NCBI GenBank assembly: GCA_963697805.1
Contig: CAVOPB010000001.1
Location: forward strand, 186,001-250,000
Length of the DNA: 64,000 nt
Origin: VRUE01 sp963697805
Lineage (GTDB): Bacteria > Actinomycetota > Thermoleophilia > Solirubrobacterales > 70-9
Direction: 5' to 3'
Shown here: piece by piece, positions 16,200 to 24,077 of the stretch
Layout: each line of letters starts with the position of its first letter
Numbering within the stretch: the stretch's first letter is position 1
Made by a program: the position numbers and the translations under genes
The notes under the pieces: model-generated
Seen by the model: only the letters and a program-made list of their open reading frames with translations
Databases searched by the model: none
Told to the model about the DNA's origin: nothing

Positions 16200-17489
16200 T
16201 CAGGGATGCAGCTCGAACTCGTGCTCACCGACGCGGACGTCGTCGCCGGGCTCGAAGCCCGCGGCACGAAGGGCCGCGATCACCCCGATCTCGTTCAGGC
16301 GCTGCTCGAGATAGGCGAGCGCCTCTTCGTTGCGGAGATCGTGGCGCTCGAACAGCAGCTCGACACCGCGCCCGAGGACCCTGAAGCCGCCGTCGTCCTC
16401 GCGCTCGACGGTGTAGCCGCCCTCGCCGACCGGGCGGTAGACACGATGCTCGGCCTCGAACTCGGCCGCCCCGGCATTGCCCTCGGGCCGCGCGGGCGCC
16501 TCCCCCGGGAGCTCGGCGAGGATCCGATGGCGGAGCTCGTCGAGGCCCTCACCGGTCGCCGATGAAACCGCCATCACCCCGATCGCACGGTCTCCGGCCA
16601 GCTCGGCCCACTCGGTGAGCGCCGTCTCGACCTCCTCCTCGGGAATCAGGTCGCGCTTGGAGAGGACGATCAGCTCCGGCAGCGAGTCGAGACCGCCGCC
16701 GTGGGAGGCCAGCTCGCCGCGAACCGCGGCATGGTTGGCGACCGGGTCGCCCTCCAGCGGCGCCAGATCGACGAGGTGGACGAGCATCGCGCAGCGCTCG
16801 ACGTGGGCGAGGAACTCGTGGCCCAGGCCGGCGCCCTCCGATGCGCCCTCGATCAGCCCGGGGATGTCGGCGAGGACCGCCTGGCGGTCCTCGTCTTCGA
16901 TCGTTCCGAGGACGGGGTCGATGGTGGTGAACGGGTAGTCCGCCACCTTCGGGTCGGCCCGGGTCAGCCGTCCCAGGAGCGAGGACTTGCCGGCGTTCGG
17001 GAGCCCGATCAGCCCGGCGTCGGCGAGCAGCTTCAGCCGCAGCTCGATCCAACCCTGCTGCCCAGCGGTCCCGCGCTCGGCGAATCGTGGAGCCTGCCTG
17101 GTGGAGGTCGCGAAGCGCCGGTTGCCGTGCCCCCCGCGGCCCCCGTGGGCGACCACCGCGCGCTGGCCGGGCTCGACGAGGTCGACCCGGCTGCCGTCGA
17201 CCGCTTCGGCCTGGGTTCCGGCCGGAACCGCGATCTCGCGGTCCTCGCCGCGGGCGCCGTGCCGGTTCGAGCCCTCGCCGTGGCCGCCGCGCCCGGCTCG
17301 GAAGTGCTTGCTCCCGCGCAGCGAGCCGAGGTCGCGCCGCGAGGCATCGCAGACCAGGACCACGTCGCCGCCATGACCTCCGTCGCCCCCATCGGGGCCG
17401 CCGCGCGGCACGTGGGCCTCGCGGCGGAAGCTGACCGAGCCGTTGCCGCCGGCACCGGCCTCGACCCAGATCTTCGCGCGATCGTTCAT
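16200..17489 (-). CDS. obg: GTPase ObgE/CgtA
   Basis: 429 residues from ATG at 17487-17489 (MNDRAKIWVEAGAGGNGS). The open frame runs further upstream, but the family starts here. The glycine-rich Obg fold covers about 1-158. The G domain follows with the P-loop GLPNAGKSSLLG (about 165), DIPGLIEGAS and a SKRDL motif. The C-terminal OCT domain (about 345-425) ends GEHEFELHP. It assists 50S assembly and stress control. The start lies 55 bases from that of the divergent protease gene. Confidence 0.96.
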   Translation of the reverse strand: MNDRAKIWVEAGAGGNGSVSFRREAHVPRGGPDGGDGGHGGDVVLVCDASRRDLGSLRGSKHFRAGRGGHGEGSNRHGARGEDREIAVPAGTQAEAVDGSRVDLVEPGQRAVVAHGGRGGHGNRRFATSTRQAPRFAERGTAGQQGWIELRLKLLADAGLIGLPNAGKSSLLGRLTRADPKVADYPFTTIDPVLGTIEDEDRQAVLADIPGLIEGASEGAGLGHEFLAHVERCAMLVHLVDLAPLEGDPVANHAAVRGELASHGGGLDSLPELIVLSKRDLIPEEEVETALTEWAELAGDRAIGVMAVSSATGEGLDELRHRILAELPGEAPARPEGNAGAAEFEAEHRVYRPVGEGGYTVEREDDGGFRVLGRGVELLFERHDLRNEEALAYLEQRLNEIGVIAALRAAGFEPGDDVRVGEHEFELHP

Positions 17490-17544
17490 CGCGACACAGT
17501 CTGTCGATTGCACGTGCGATGCGGGGCTGTGCGACAGTTCGGCC

Positions 17545-20073
17545 GTGATCGAGCTGCGACCACGTGCGGTCACGATCTGGGCCCTGGCGGCGCTGCTGTC
17601 GCTGATGCTCTGCGGGCGGGCCGAGGCCGGAGACGGCGCCGCCTCAATGGCCAGGGCCCTCGGGCCCGGGGTCGACGTCGCCGCCCAGTCAGAGGCCGGC
17701 GCCGGGATCACCTTCATCGGCTCCGAGCCCGGCGCGTCGATCCCGCTCAGGCCCGGCGCTCCGCGGGCGGCCGCGCTCGAAGCGGGCGAGCGCTTCGGCA
17801 AGCGGTTCGGGCTCGGGGCGGATGCCGAGCTCAGCGTCAGCGGGCTCGAACGCCTCCGCGACGGGCGCTCCGCGGCCCACCTCCAGCAGGCGATCGACGG
17901 CGTCCCGGTCCTCGGAGGCGAACTCGCGGTCGGCCTCGACGCCGGCGGCGACCTGCTCTCGATCGGCGGCGAGCTCGAGCCCGACGGTGGAATCGACACG
18001 GCGCCCGCGGTCGGCGCCGCAGCCGCGGCGACCACGGCGACCGCCGCCGTCGCGAAGAACACCGGCCTCACCACCTCCGAACTTCAGGCCTCGGGCCCCG
18101 TGCTCTCGATCTACGACCCACGACTCCTCGGTGGCCCGGGCCTCGACCTTCCGCGGGCGGTCTGGCGGCTCGAGGTCCGCAATGACGGCAGCCCGGTCAC
18201 CGTCCGCGACCTGGTCCTGGTCGACGCCGACCTCGGCAACGTCGCCCTCGCCTTCAGCGAGATCGAGGCAGACAAGAGCCGGATCGTCTGCAACGCGAAA
18301 TCCAAACCCGAACTCGTCCCCTGCACCGAAGAAGGAGCCGAACTCGTCGAGGAAGATGTCGAAGAAGGCGGGATCGTTTCCACATTCCCCGACGCCAATG
18401 CCGCCTACTACCTGACGGGCGACCTCTACGACTTTTACAAAGACAACTTCGGTCGCGACAGCATCAACGGCGCCGGGATGCCGCTGATCTCGACCGTCAG
18501 CTATTGCGAACCCGAAGAATGCCCGTTCGAAAACGCGTTCTGGGACGGCGAACAGATGGTCTACGGCGACGGCCTCGTCACCGACGACATCACCGGCCAC
18601 GAGCTCACCCACGGCGTCAACGCCTCGGAGTCGAACCTCTTCTACTACTACCAATCGGGCGCCCTTGACGAGGGGATCGCCGACATCTTCGGCGAGCTCT
18701 TCGACCTCAGCCTGCCGACCTTCCCCGGCTCGACCCATGAAGACAAACCGGAAGATCGCTGGAAGATGGGTGAGGACTCGAGCCTCGGCGCGATCCGCAA
18801 CCTCTCGGATCCCCCCGAATTCGGACAGCCGGACAGGACCGGGTCAGGAGAATGGTTCTTCGACTCCGACACCGATTTCGAAACCGGCGACAACGGCGGC
18901 GTCCACGAGAACAGCGGGGTCGGCGGCAAGGCCGCGTTCCTGATCACCGACGGCGCGACCTTCAACGGCGAGACGGTGACCGGGCTCGGGATCGAGAAGG
19001 CGCTCCAGATCCACTACGACGTCGTTGCCGACAAGCTCACCTCGGCGAGCGACTACCAGGATTACGGCAACGACCTCAACCAGGCCTGCTCCGATCTGGT
19101 CGGCGAGCACGGAATCACCGCCGGGGACTGCGAACAGGTGCAGAAGGCAGTGATCGCGACCGAAATGGAGAAACCGCCCGTCGAAGCCACTCCCGCCTCC
19201 GCGAACGTCTGCGCCCCCGGACAGACGGCGATCCCGGCGTTCTCCGACAACCTCGAGACCCCGCCGCCGAACGGCAACTGGAGGTTCGTCCCGGCCACGG
19301 CCGAGAACCAATTCTTCTTCTCCCAGGAAACGGCCGAACTCGGATTCGACGCGACCTATGCGACGAGCGGCACCGGAAACATCTGGGGATTCGATGCGGG
19401 GGAAGCCACCGACTCCGCGATCGCGATGACGAAAAGCATCACCGTCCCGAGCGGCGGCTTCCTGTACTTCAATCACGCCCACGGCTTCGAGACCGGCAAA
19501 GGCAACGACTATGACGGCGGGGTGATCGAATACACCACGAGCCCGACTGAACCAGGGGCAACCTGGAAAGACGCCGGGAGCCTGATCGAGGCCGGCGACG
19601 ACTACTCGGGAACGATCTTCACCAAATCGGGCAATCCCCTCGGCGGACGGGCGGCATTCGTCGGCGACAGCGCCGGATATGGCTCCACCCGGCTCGACCT
19701 CTCCTCGCTGGCCGGCCAGCAGGTCAGGTTCCGGTTCCGGCTCGGGACCGACGAAGCGCAGGAAGACTACGGCTGGTTCATCGACGACGTCGAGATCTAT
19801 CACTGCGGCGGCGGCGGCGAAACCGGACCCCAGCCACCGCCATCTCCGCCAACCACAGCGAGCGCGGCTCCCGCCAATCAGGGCCCGTCGTCCAGCAGCG
19901 GTTGTGCCGCCGCCCACGCGGCGCTGATCAGAGCGCAGGCGAAGGTGGCGAGGTTGCGGCACAGGCTGCTGACGATGCGGCCGCCGACCGACGCGGCGAG
20001 GAGCGCCGTCCGCAAGGCGGCGGCGAACGTTCGCAAGAAGCGCAGCGCGGCGCGCCGGGCCTGCGGGCGCTAG
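17545..20073 (+). CDS. Secreted thermolysin-like (M4) metalloprotease with C-terminal MAM/InhA-like domain
   Basis: 842 residues from GTG at 17545. The signal peptide ends near AEAGDG. An FTP-type propeptide (about 70-140) follows, then the M4 catalytic domain with the zinc motif GHELTHGVNA and the downstream glutamate in SGALDEGIADIFGE. A roughly 160-residue beta-sandwich begins FSDNLETPPPNGNW and ends GWFIDDVEIYHC, resembling the domain of InhA-like proteases. A Pro-rich linker and a very basic helical tail end the protein. It should be exported and self-processed. It is the only plus-strand gene inside the obg-rpmA cluster and appears inserted there. Codon use favours GAA more than its neighbours. 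A near-palindrome around CACGTG (17507-17520) lies in the shared 55-base promoter gap. Confidence 0.85.
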   Translation: MIELRPRAVTIWALAALLSLMLCGRAEAGDGAASMARALGPGVDVAAQSEAGAGITFIGSEPGASIPLRPGAPRAAALEAGERFGKRFGLGADAELSVSGLERLRDGRSAAHLQQAIDGVPVLGGELAVGLDAGGDLLSIGGELEPDGGIDTAPAVGAAAAATTATAAVAKNTGLTTSELQASGPVLSIYDPRLLGGPGLDLPRAVWRLEVRNDGSPVTVRDLVLVDADLGNVALAFSEIEADKSRIVCNAKSKPELVPCTEEGAELVEEDVEEGGIVSTFPDANAAYYLTGDLYDFYKDNFGRDSINGAGMPLISTVSYCEPEECPFENAFWDGEQMVYGDGLVTDDITGHELTHGVNASESNLFYYYQSGALDEGIADIFGELFDLSLPTFPGSTHEDKPEDRWKMGEDSSLGAIRNLSDPPEFGQPDRTGSGEWFFDSDTDFETGDNGGVHENSGVGGKAAFLITDGATFNGETVTGLGIEKALQIHYDVVADKLTSASDYQDYGNDLNQACSDLVGEHGITAGDCEQVQKAVIATEMEKPPVEATPASANVCAPGQTAIPAFSDNLETPPPNGNWRFVPATAENQFFFSQETAELGFDATYATSGTGNIWGFDAGEATDSAIAMTKSITVPSGGFLYFNHAHGFETGKGNDYDGGVIEYTTSPTEPGATWKDAGSLIEAGDDYSGTIFTKSGNPLGGRAAFVGDSAGYGSTRLDLSSLAGQQVRFRFRLGTDEAQEDYGWFIDDVEIYHCGGGGETGPQPPPSPPTTASAAPANQGPSSSSGCAAAHAALIRAQAKVARLRHRLLTMRPPTDAARSAVRKAAANVRKKRSAARRACGR

Positions 20074-20130
20074 GACTCCGCCCTGGCGGCAATCGACGGC
20101 GTGGTTCGTTAAGAGCGCAGAGGGTCAATA

Positions 20131-20169
20131 AGGAACCGCGCCGAGGAACCGCGCCGAGGAACCGCGCCG
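20131..20169. repeat. Three perfect tandem copies of a 13-base unit
   Basis: AGGAACCGCGCCG occurs three times head to tail without mismatch (20131-20143, 20144-20156, 20157-20169) in the gap downstream of the protease gene. No coding frame uses it. A single related AGGAACCGCG sequence occurs near 38143. It is probably a slippage-prone minisatellite. Confidence 0.9.
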
Positions 20170-20204
20170 CGGGTGGTGCGGAGGCGATGGGTGGGGCCCT
20201 GGGA

Positions 20205-20325
20205 GGGAGAGGGGCGGTGCCCCTACCCGTGCAGCGGCGTCCTGTTTTTCGCCAACACTCTCAGCAAGAGACGTGAACTCAGCGGGCGAAAAACCCAGCA
20301 AGCGGAGGGGCACGGCCCCGCTCCC
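20205..20325. repeat. Nested long inverted repeat between the protease gene and rpmA
   Basis: The outer arms 20205-20224 and 20306-20325 pair over 18 of 20 positions (core GTGCCCCT/AGGGGCAC). A perfect inner 10-base pair GTTTTTCGCC/GGCGAAAAAC lies at 20234-20243 and 20285-20294. The gap holds no supported gene. The structure sits where the messages of the plus-strand protease and the minus-strand rplU-rpmA operon converge, so a shared terminator is the simplest reading. A structured RNA is an alternative. Confidence 0.75.
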
Positions 20326-20330
20326 CACCT

Positions 20331-20582
20331 CTAGTCCTGCAGGACCGAGATCGTGCGGCCGCGACGCGAGGGCCGGAACTCGACCTTGCCCTCACGGGTC
20401 GCGAAGATCGTGTGGTCGCGACCGAGGCCCGTGCCCTCGCCGGGGCGGAACCGGGTCCCGCGCTGGCGGACGATGATCTCCCCGCCGGTCACCTTCTGGC
20501 CGGCGAAGACCTTGACCCCGAGCATCTTCGGGTTCGAGTCGCGGCCGTTGCGGCTTGAGCCAAGTCCTTTCTTGTGCGCCAT
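20331..20582 (-). CDS. rpmA: 50S ribosomal protein bL27
   Basis: 83 residues. It begins MAHKKGLGSSRNGRDSNPK directly, so the N-terminus reaches the peptidyl-transferase centre without the Firmicute-type cleaved leader. GGEIIVRQRGTRFRPG and the short C-terminus are standard. The start overlaps the rplU stop as TGATG, and the rplU-rpmA operon is universal. The nested inverted repeat follows directly after its stop. Confidence 0.97.
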   Translation of the reverse strand: MAHKKGLGSSRNGRDSNPKMLGVKVFAGQKVTGGEIIVRQRGTRFRPGEGTGLGRDHTIFATREGKVEFRPSRRGRTISVLQD

Positions 20583-20989
20583 CAGTCGTCCTTTTTAGCA
20601 GCCGGTTTTTTCGCGGCGGGTTTTTTCGGAGCTTTCTCTTTTTTCTCCGCCGGTTTTTTCTCCGCCGGTTTCCTGGTCAGCAGTTTCAGCTCGGTCACCT
20701 CGAGCCGGGTCAGCTCCGAGCGGTGACCCGCGCGTCTGCGGTAGCCCTTCTTCGGCTTGTATTTGAAGATCTTGATCTTCGGGCCACGCAGGTGCTCGGC
20801 GACGGTCGCCTCGACCTTCACCTTCTCGAGCTCCTTCGGCTCGGCGATGATCTCCTTGTCGCGGAACAGGACCGGACGCAGGGCGACCTTCTCGCCCTGC
20901 GCAGCGCTGAGGCGGTCGACGAGCACGGAGGTGCCCTTCTCGACCCGGTACTGCTTGCCACCGCTCTCTATGACCGCGTACGTGCTCAT
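20582..20989 (-). CDS. rplU: 50S ribosomal protein bL21 with lysine-rich tail
   Basis: 135 residues from the second of two adjacent ATG codons (20989 or 20992). The bL21 core MSTYAVIESGGKQYRVEKG is followed by KIKIFKYKPKKGYRRRAGHR and takes about 102 residues. The remaining 33 residues are a Lys/Pro/Ala repeat (units like EKKPA and KKPAA). In this GC-rich region the lysine pairs of the tail are almost all AAA AAA, giving several runs of six A. The ATG overlaps the rne stop. The tail probably protrudes from the 50S surface; its function is unknown. Confidence 0.95.
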   Translation of the reverse strand: MSTYAVIESGGKQYRVEKGTSVLVDRLSAAQGEKVALRPVLFRDKEIIAEPKELEKVKVEATVAEHLRGPKIKIFKYKPKKGYRRRAGHRSELTRLEVTELKLLTRKPAEKKPAEKKEKAPKKPAAKKPAAKKDD

Positions 20990-22830
20990 CATTCCTTGCC
21001 GCTCTGGGTGGAGCGCGACCGACCTTGACCGCCACTGCGGCCACGACGGCTACTGCGCGAGGCGGAGGATTCTAGCTGGGAGCCGTTTCCGTCGTCTCCG
21101 TCGCCTCCAGCCCCGTTCGACAGGGCCGACTCGGGGATCGAGGCGACCGCCGCCGATCTCGCGACCTCCTCGATCCGAACCAGCTTGCGCTCACCGACGA
21201 AGCGGCCACCACCGCTGACGCTGATGATGTAGGAGTCGATCCGCGCGACCGCGTCGTCCGCGTTGTACATGTGCGGCTCCTCGATCTTGACCAGGACCTC
21301 CTCGCCGACCTTGAACGGCAGCGCCCGGTCCTCGATCTCGGCGACCGTGCCCGACTCGACCAGTTTGAAGGTGTCGATCGGGAGCGCGTCACCGCCCTCG
21401 AAGTGGAACTGCTTCCCGGTCTCCTCCTCGAGTTCAGCGAGGCCGCTGTCGCGGCTCATCAGCTCGGCGGCGACCTTCGGGTTGACCCGCAGCAGGAACG
21501 CCTCGCCGTCCTCGGACCCGATCTCCCGCATCTTCCGCAGGCCTTCGAGCGCGACTGTCTCGGCCGAGAGCACGACCCCCTCGCCGTGACAGGTCGGACA
21601 GGGAGCGGTGAGGATCTCGCGGACACCGTCGGTGATGTTCTGGCGGGTCATCTCGACCAGCCCGAGCGGAGACACCTCGACGACATAGCTCTTCGACTTG
21701 TCGGCGTCGAGCGCTTTGCGCAACGTCTTCAGGACTTTGTCGCGGTTTTTCGCCCGCGCCATGTCGATGAAGTCGATGACGATGATGCCGCCGATGTCGC
21801 GCAGCCGCAGCTGCCGGACACACTCCTCGGCAGCCTCGGTGTTGACCCGGGTGATCGTCTCCTCGAGGCCGCCTTTGCCGCGGCCGGTGAAGCTGCCGCT
21901 GTTGACGTCGATCACCGTCAGCGCCTCGGCGTAGTCGATCACCAGATAGCCGCCGGAGGGCAGGTCGACGCGGCGGTCGAGCGTCGACTCGATCTCCTTG
22001 TCGACACCCCATTTCTCCAGCAGCGGCTTGGGCGCCTCGTAGAGCTCGACCTTCTCGACCAGCTCCGGCGCGGTCCGCTGGAAGAAGCCGGTAACCCGTT
22101 CGAACTGCTTCGGCGAGTCGATGATTGCCGCTTCGAAGTCGCTGAGGAAGACGTCGCGAAGGACCCGGACCGGTAGGTCGGCCTCCTGGAAGACGAGGCC
22201 GGGGGCCTTGGTCTGCTCGGTGCGGCGCTGCAGCACCTCGTTGAGTTTGTGCAGGTACCCGATCTCGCGGACGAAGTCGGATTTTTTCGCCCCGTGGGCG
22301 GCGGTGCGGACGATCAGCCCGCCCGGGCCCTTGTAGGTGCGGTCGACCATCCGCCGCAGGCGGTCGCGCTCGGATTCGCTCAGCCGCCGGCTGACGCCGA
22401 CGCCACCGCCCTGCGGGGCGTAGACGAGGTAGCGGCCGGCGATCGAGACGTTCATCGAGAGCCGGGCGCCCTTGGACTTCAGCGGGTCCTTGACGACCTG
22501 GACCATGATCTCCTGGCCGGATTTGAGCAGCTCGCTGATCCGGCGGCCGCTGCCGCGGCCCCGCCTCGGCGCCTGCTCACCGCTCGGGAGGACGATCTCG
22601 TCAACGTGGAGGAACCCGTTGCGCTCGAGGCCGATGTCGACGAAGGCGGCCTCCATGCCGGGCAGGACGTTGTCGACCTTGCCCTTGTAGATGTTGCCGA
22701 CGATCGAACGCCGGCCGCGGCGCTCTATGTAGAGCTCCGCAACGTCGCGTTTGCCGCCTTTTGTCTTCGACTCGAGGACGGCGACACGTGTCTCGCCGCG
22801 ATCGGCGGACACCAGAATTGTTTTTTTCAT
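20989..22830 (-). CDS. rne: Ribonuclease E/G
   Basis: 613 residues. An S1 RNA-binding domain (about 35-125, GNIYKGKVDNVLPGMEAAFV) is followed by an RNase H-like/DNase I-like catalytic core. Its metal-binding aspartates lie in TVIDVNSGSFTG and IIVIDFIDM, and the zinc-link CPTCHGEG is near residue 410. A TRAM-like segment (about 495-565) and a basic RS/RG-rich tail follow. It is shorter than E. coli RNase E and lacks its long degradosome scaffold. It starts mRNA decay and rRNA processing. Sharing an operon with rplU and rpmA is typical of actinobacteria. The start reads ATGAAAAAAACA with a weak ribosome binding site. Confidence 0.95.
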   Translation of the reverse strand: MKKTILVSADRGETRVAVLESKTKGGKRDVAELYIERRGRRSIVGNIYKGKVDNVLPGMEAAFVDIGLERNGFLHVDEIVLPSGEQAPRRGRGSGRRISELLKSGQEIMVQVVKDPLKSKGARLSMNVSIAGRYLVYAPQGGGVGVSRRLSESERDRLRRMVDRTYKGPGGLIVRTAAHGAKKSDFVREIGYLHKLNEVLQRRTEQTKAPGLVFQEADLPVRVLRDVFLSDFEAAIIDSPKQFERVTGFFQRTAPELVEKVELYEAPKPLLEKWGVDKEIESTLDRRVDLPSGGYLVIDYAEALTVIDVNSGSFTGRGKGGLEETITRVNTEAAEECVRQLRLRDIGGIIVIDFIDMARAKNRDKVLKTLRKALDADKSKSYVVEVSPLGLVEMTRQNITDGVREILTAPCPTCHGEGVVLSAETVALEGLRKMREIGSEDGEAFLLRVNPKVAAELMSRDSGLAELEEETGKQFHFEGGDALPIDTFKLVESGTVAEIEDRALPFKVGEEVLVKIEEPHMYNADDAVARIDSYIISVSGGGRFVGERKLVRIEEVARSAAVASIPESALSNGAGGDGDDGNGSQLESSASRSSRRGRSGGQGRSRSTQSGKE

Positions 22831-22877
22831 TCGTTAGCTCAGTTCAGTAGGTACGCATCGCCGGGCTCCCACTGGGG

Positions 22878-24077
22878 TCACCAGGCGAACCTGCCTTTCT
22901 GACTGAGGCGCGCTTGCACGTGAATGCTCTGCAGCACTCCCACCGCGAGAAAAGTCGCGACCACGGAGGAACCCCCGTAGCTCAATAGTGGCAGGGGGAT
23001 GCCCGTGATCGGCATGATCCCGAGATTCATCCCCACATTGACGAAGACCTGGAAGAGGAGCATGGCGGCGATTCCGCCGGCCACGAGAATCCCATACGAG
23101 TTCTTCGAGAGTGTCACGATCCGCAGCGCCCGCCAGAACAGCAGGGCGTATAGGGATAGGACCAACGCGGCGCCTGCAAACCCGTAGCGCTCACCGATCA
23201 CCGCAAAGATGAAGTCGGTGTGCCGCTCGGGAACGAAGTCGAGCCGCGTCTGTGTTGCGCTGTCGCCGCGGCCGGTCTCCTGACCGGAGCCGATGGCGAT
23301 CCGCGCCTGATTCTGCTGGTAGCCCGCATCGCTTGGGTCCTTGGAGGGGTTGACGAACTGCGTCAACCGCTCCTTCTGGTACCCCTTGAGGATCGGCACC
23401 CCGACCATCGGGGCGGCGAAGAGGACGACGGCGATGAGTGCCACCAGCACGCCGGTGATAGCCGCGAGGTGCGTCCAGCGGACGCCCCCCACGTACATCA
23501 CGGCGAGGGTGATCACCCCGAACACCAACGAGGTGCCGAGGTCCGGCTGCACGAATACGAGCGCAGCCGGGGCGAGGCCGAGACAGAGGTAGCGCACGGT
23601 GCGCTGCCACGGCGAGCCCCGCCGGGCGCCATCGATGACGAATCCGGCAAGCGCAAGCACTAGCAGGAGCTTGCCGAGCTCCGATGGCTGGAAACTGAAG
23701 AAGGGAAGGTCGAACGAACGCCGCGAGCCGCGGGCGGCGAAGCCGAAGACGAGGACGAGCGAGACGCTGGCGCAGAGCAGCGTGTAGATCCCGACCCGGA
23801 GCTCGCGGAAGCGCGAGTAGTCGATCCTCGAGAGCAGGTACATCCCGATCACCCCGAAGATCGCATAGAGCGTCTGGCGGTCGGTGAAGTATCCGGGGCT
23901 GCCGGGCACGTCATGCGATGTCGCGTGGTCGAGGGTGTAGATCGAGACCACCGCAAGCGCGATCGCCGAGAACCCGAGGGCGGCGTCCATGTAGGGCAGG
24001 CCGAGGCGCTCGGCGATTCCGGGCCGCACGGCGAACGGCTCGGGGCGGGTGCGGCGGGCGCGTGTCGCATACATCAT
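22878..24077 (-). CDS. rodA: Rod shape-determining glycosyltransferase RodA
   Basis: A 399-residue SEDS-family protein with about ten membrane helices. Key blocks are FFSFQPSELGKLLLVLALA (about 145-165), VQPDLGTSLVF, and the C-terminal GMNLGIMPITGIPLPLLSYG. RodA polymerizes glycan strands from lipid II during elongation and works with PBP2. Its ATG overlaps the mrdA stop (ATGA, 24074-24077), so the two partners are translated together. Confidence 0.95.
   Translation of the reverse strand: MMYATRARRTRPEPFAVRPGIAERLGLPYMDAALGFSAIALAVVSIYTLDHATSHDVPGSPGYFTDRQTLYAIFGVIGMYLLSRIDYSRFRELRVGIYTLLCASVSLVLVFGFAARGSRRSFDLPFFSFQPSELGKLLLVLALAGFVIDGARRGSPWQRTVRYLCLGLAPAALVFVQPDLGTSLVFGVITLAVMYVGGVRWTHLAAITGVLVALIAVVLFAAPMVGVPILKGYQKERLTQFVNPSKDPSDAGYQQNQARIAIGSGQETGRGDSATQTRLDFVPERHTDFIFAVIGERYGFAGAALVLSLYALLFWRALRIVTLSKNSYGILVAGGIAAMLLFQVFVNVGMNLGIMPITGIPLPLLSYGGSSVVATFLAVGVLQSIHVQARLSQKGRFAW

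Noticed and set aside
17490..18074. Extension of obg upstream to give 624 residues
   Set aside because: The added part is antisense to the protease and unlike Obg; the family start MNDRAKIWVEAG is at 17489.
20582..20690. Programmed frameshift at A6 tracts in rplU
   Set aside because: The runs lie in a simple repeat tail and no alternative frame product is supported; kept only as a codon-use observation.
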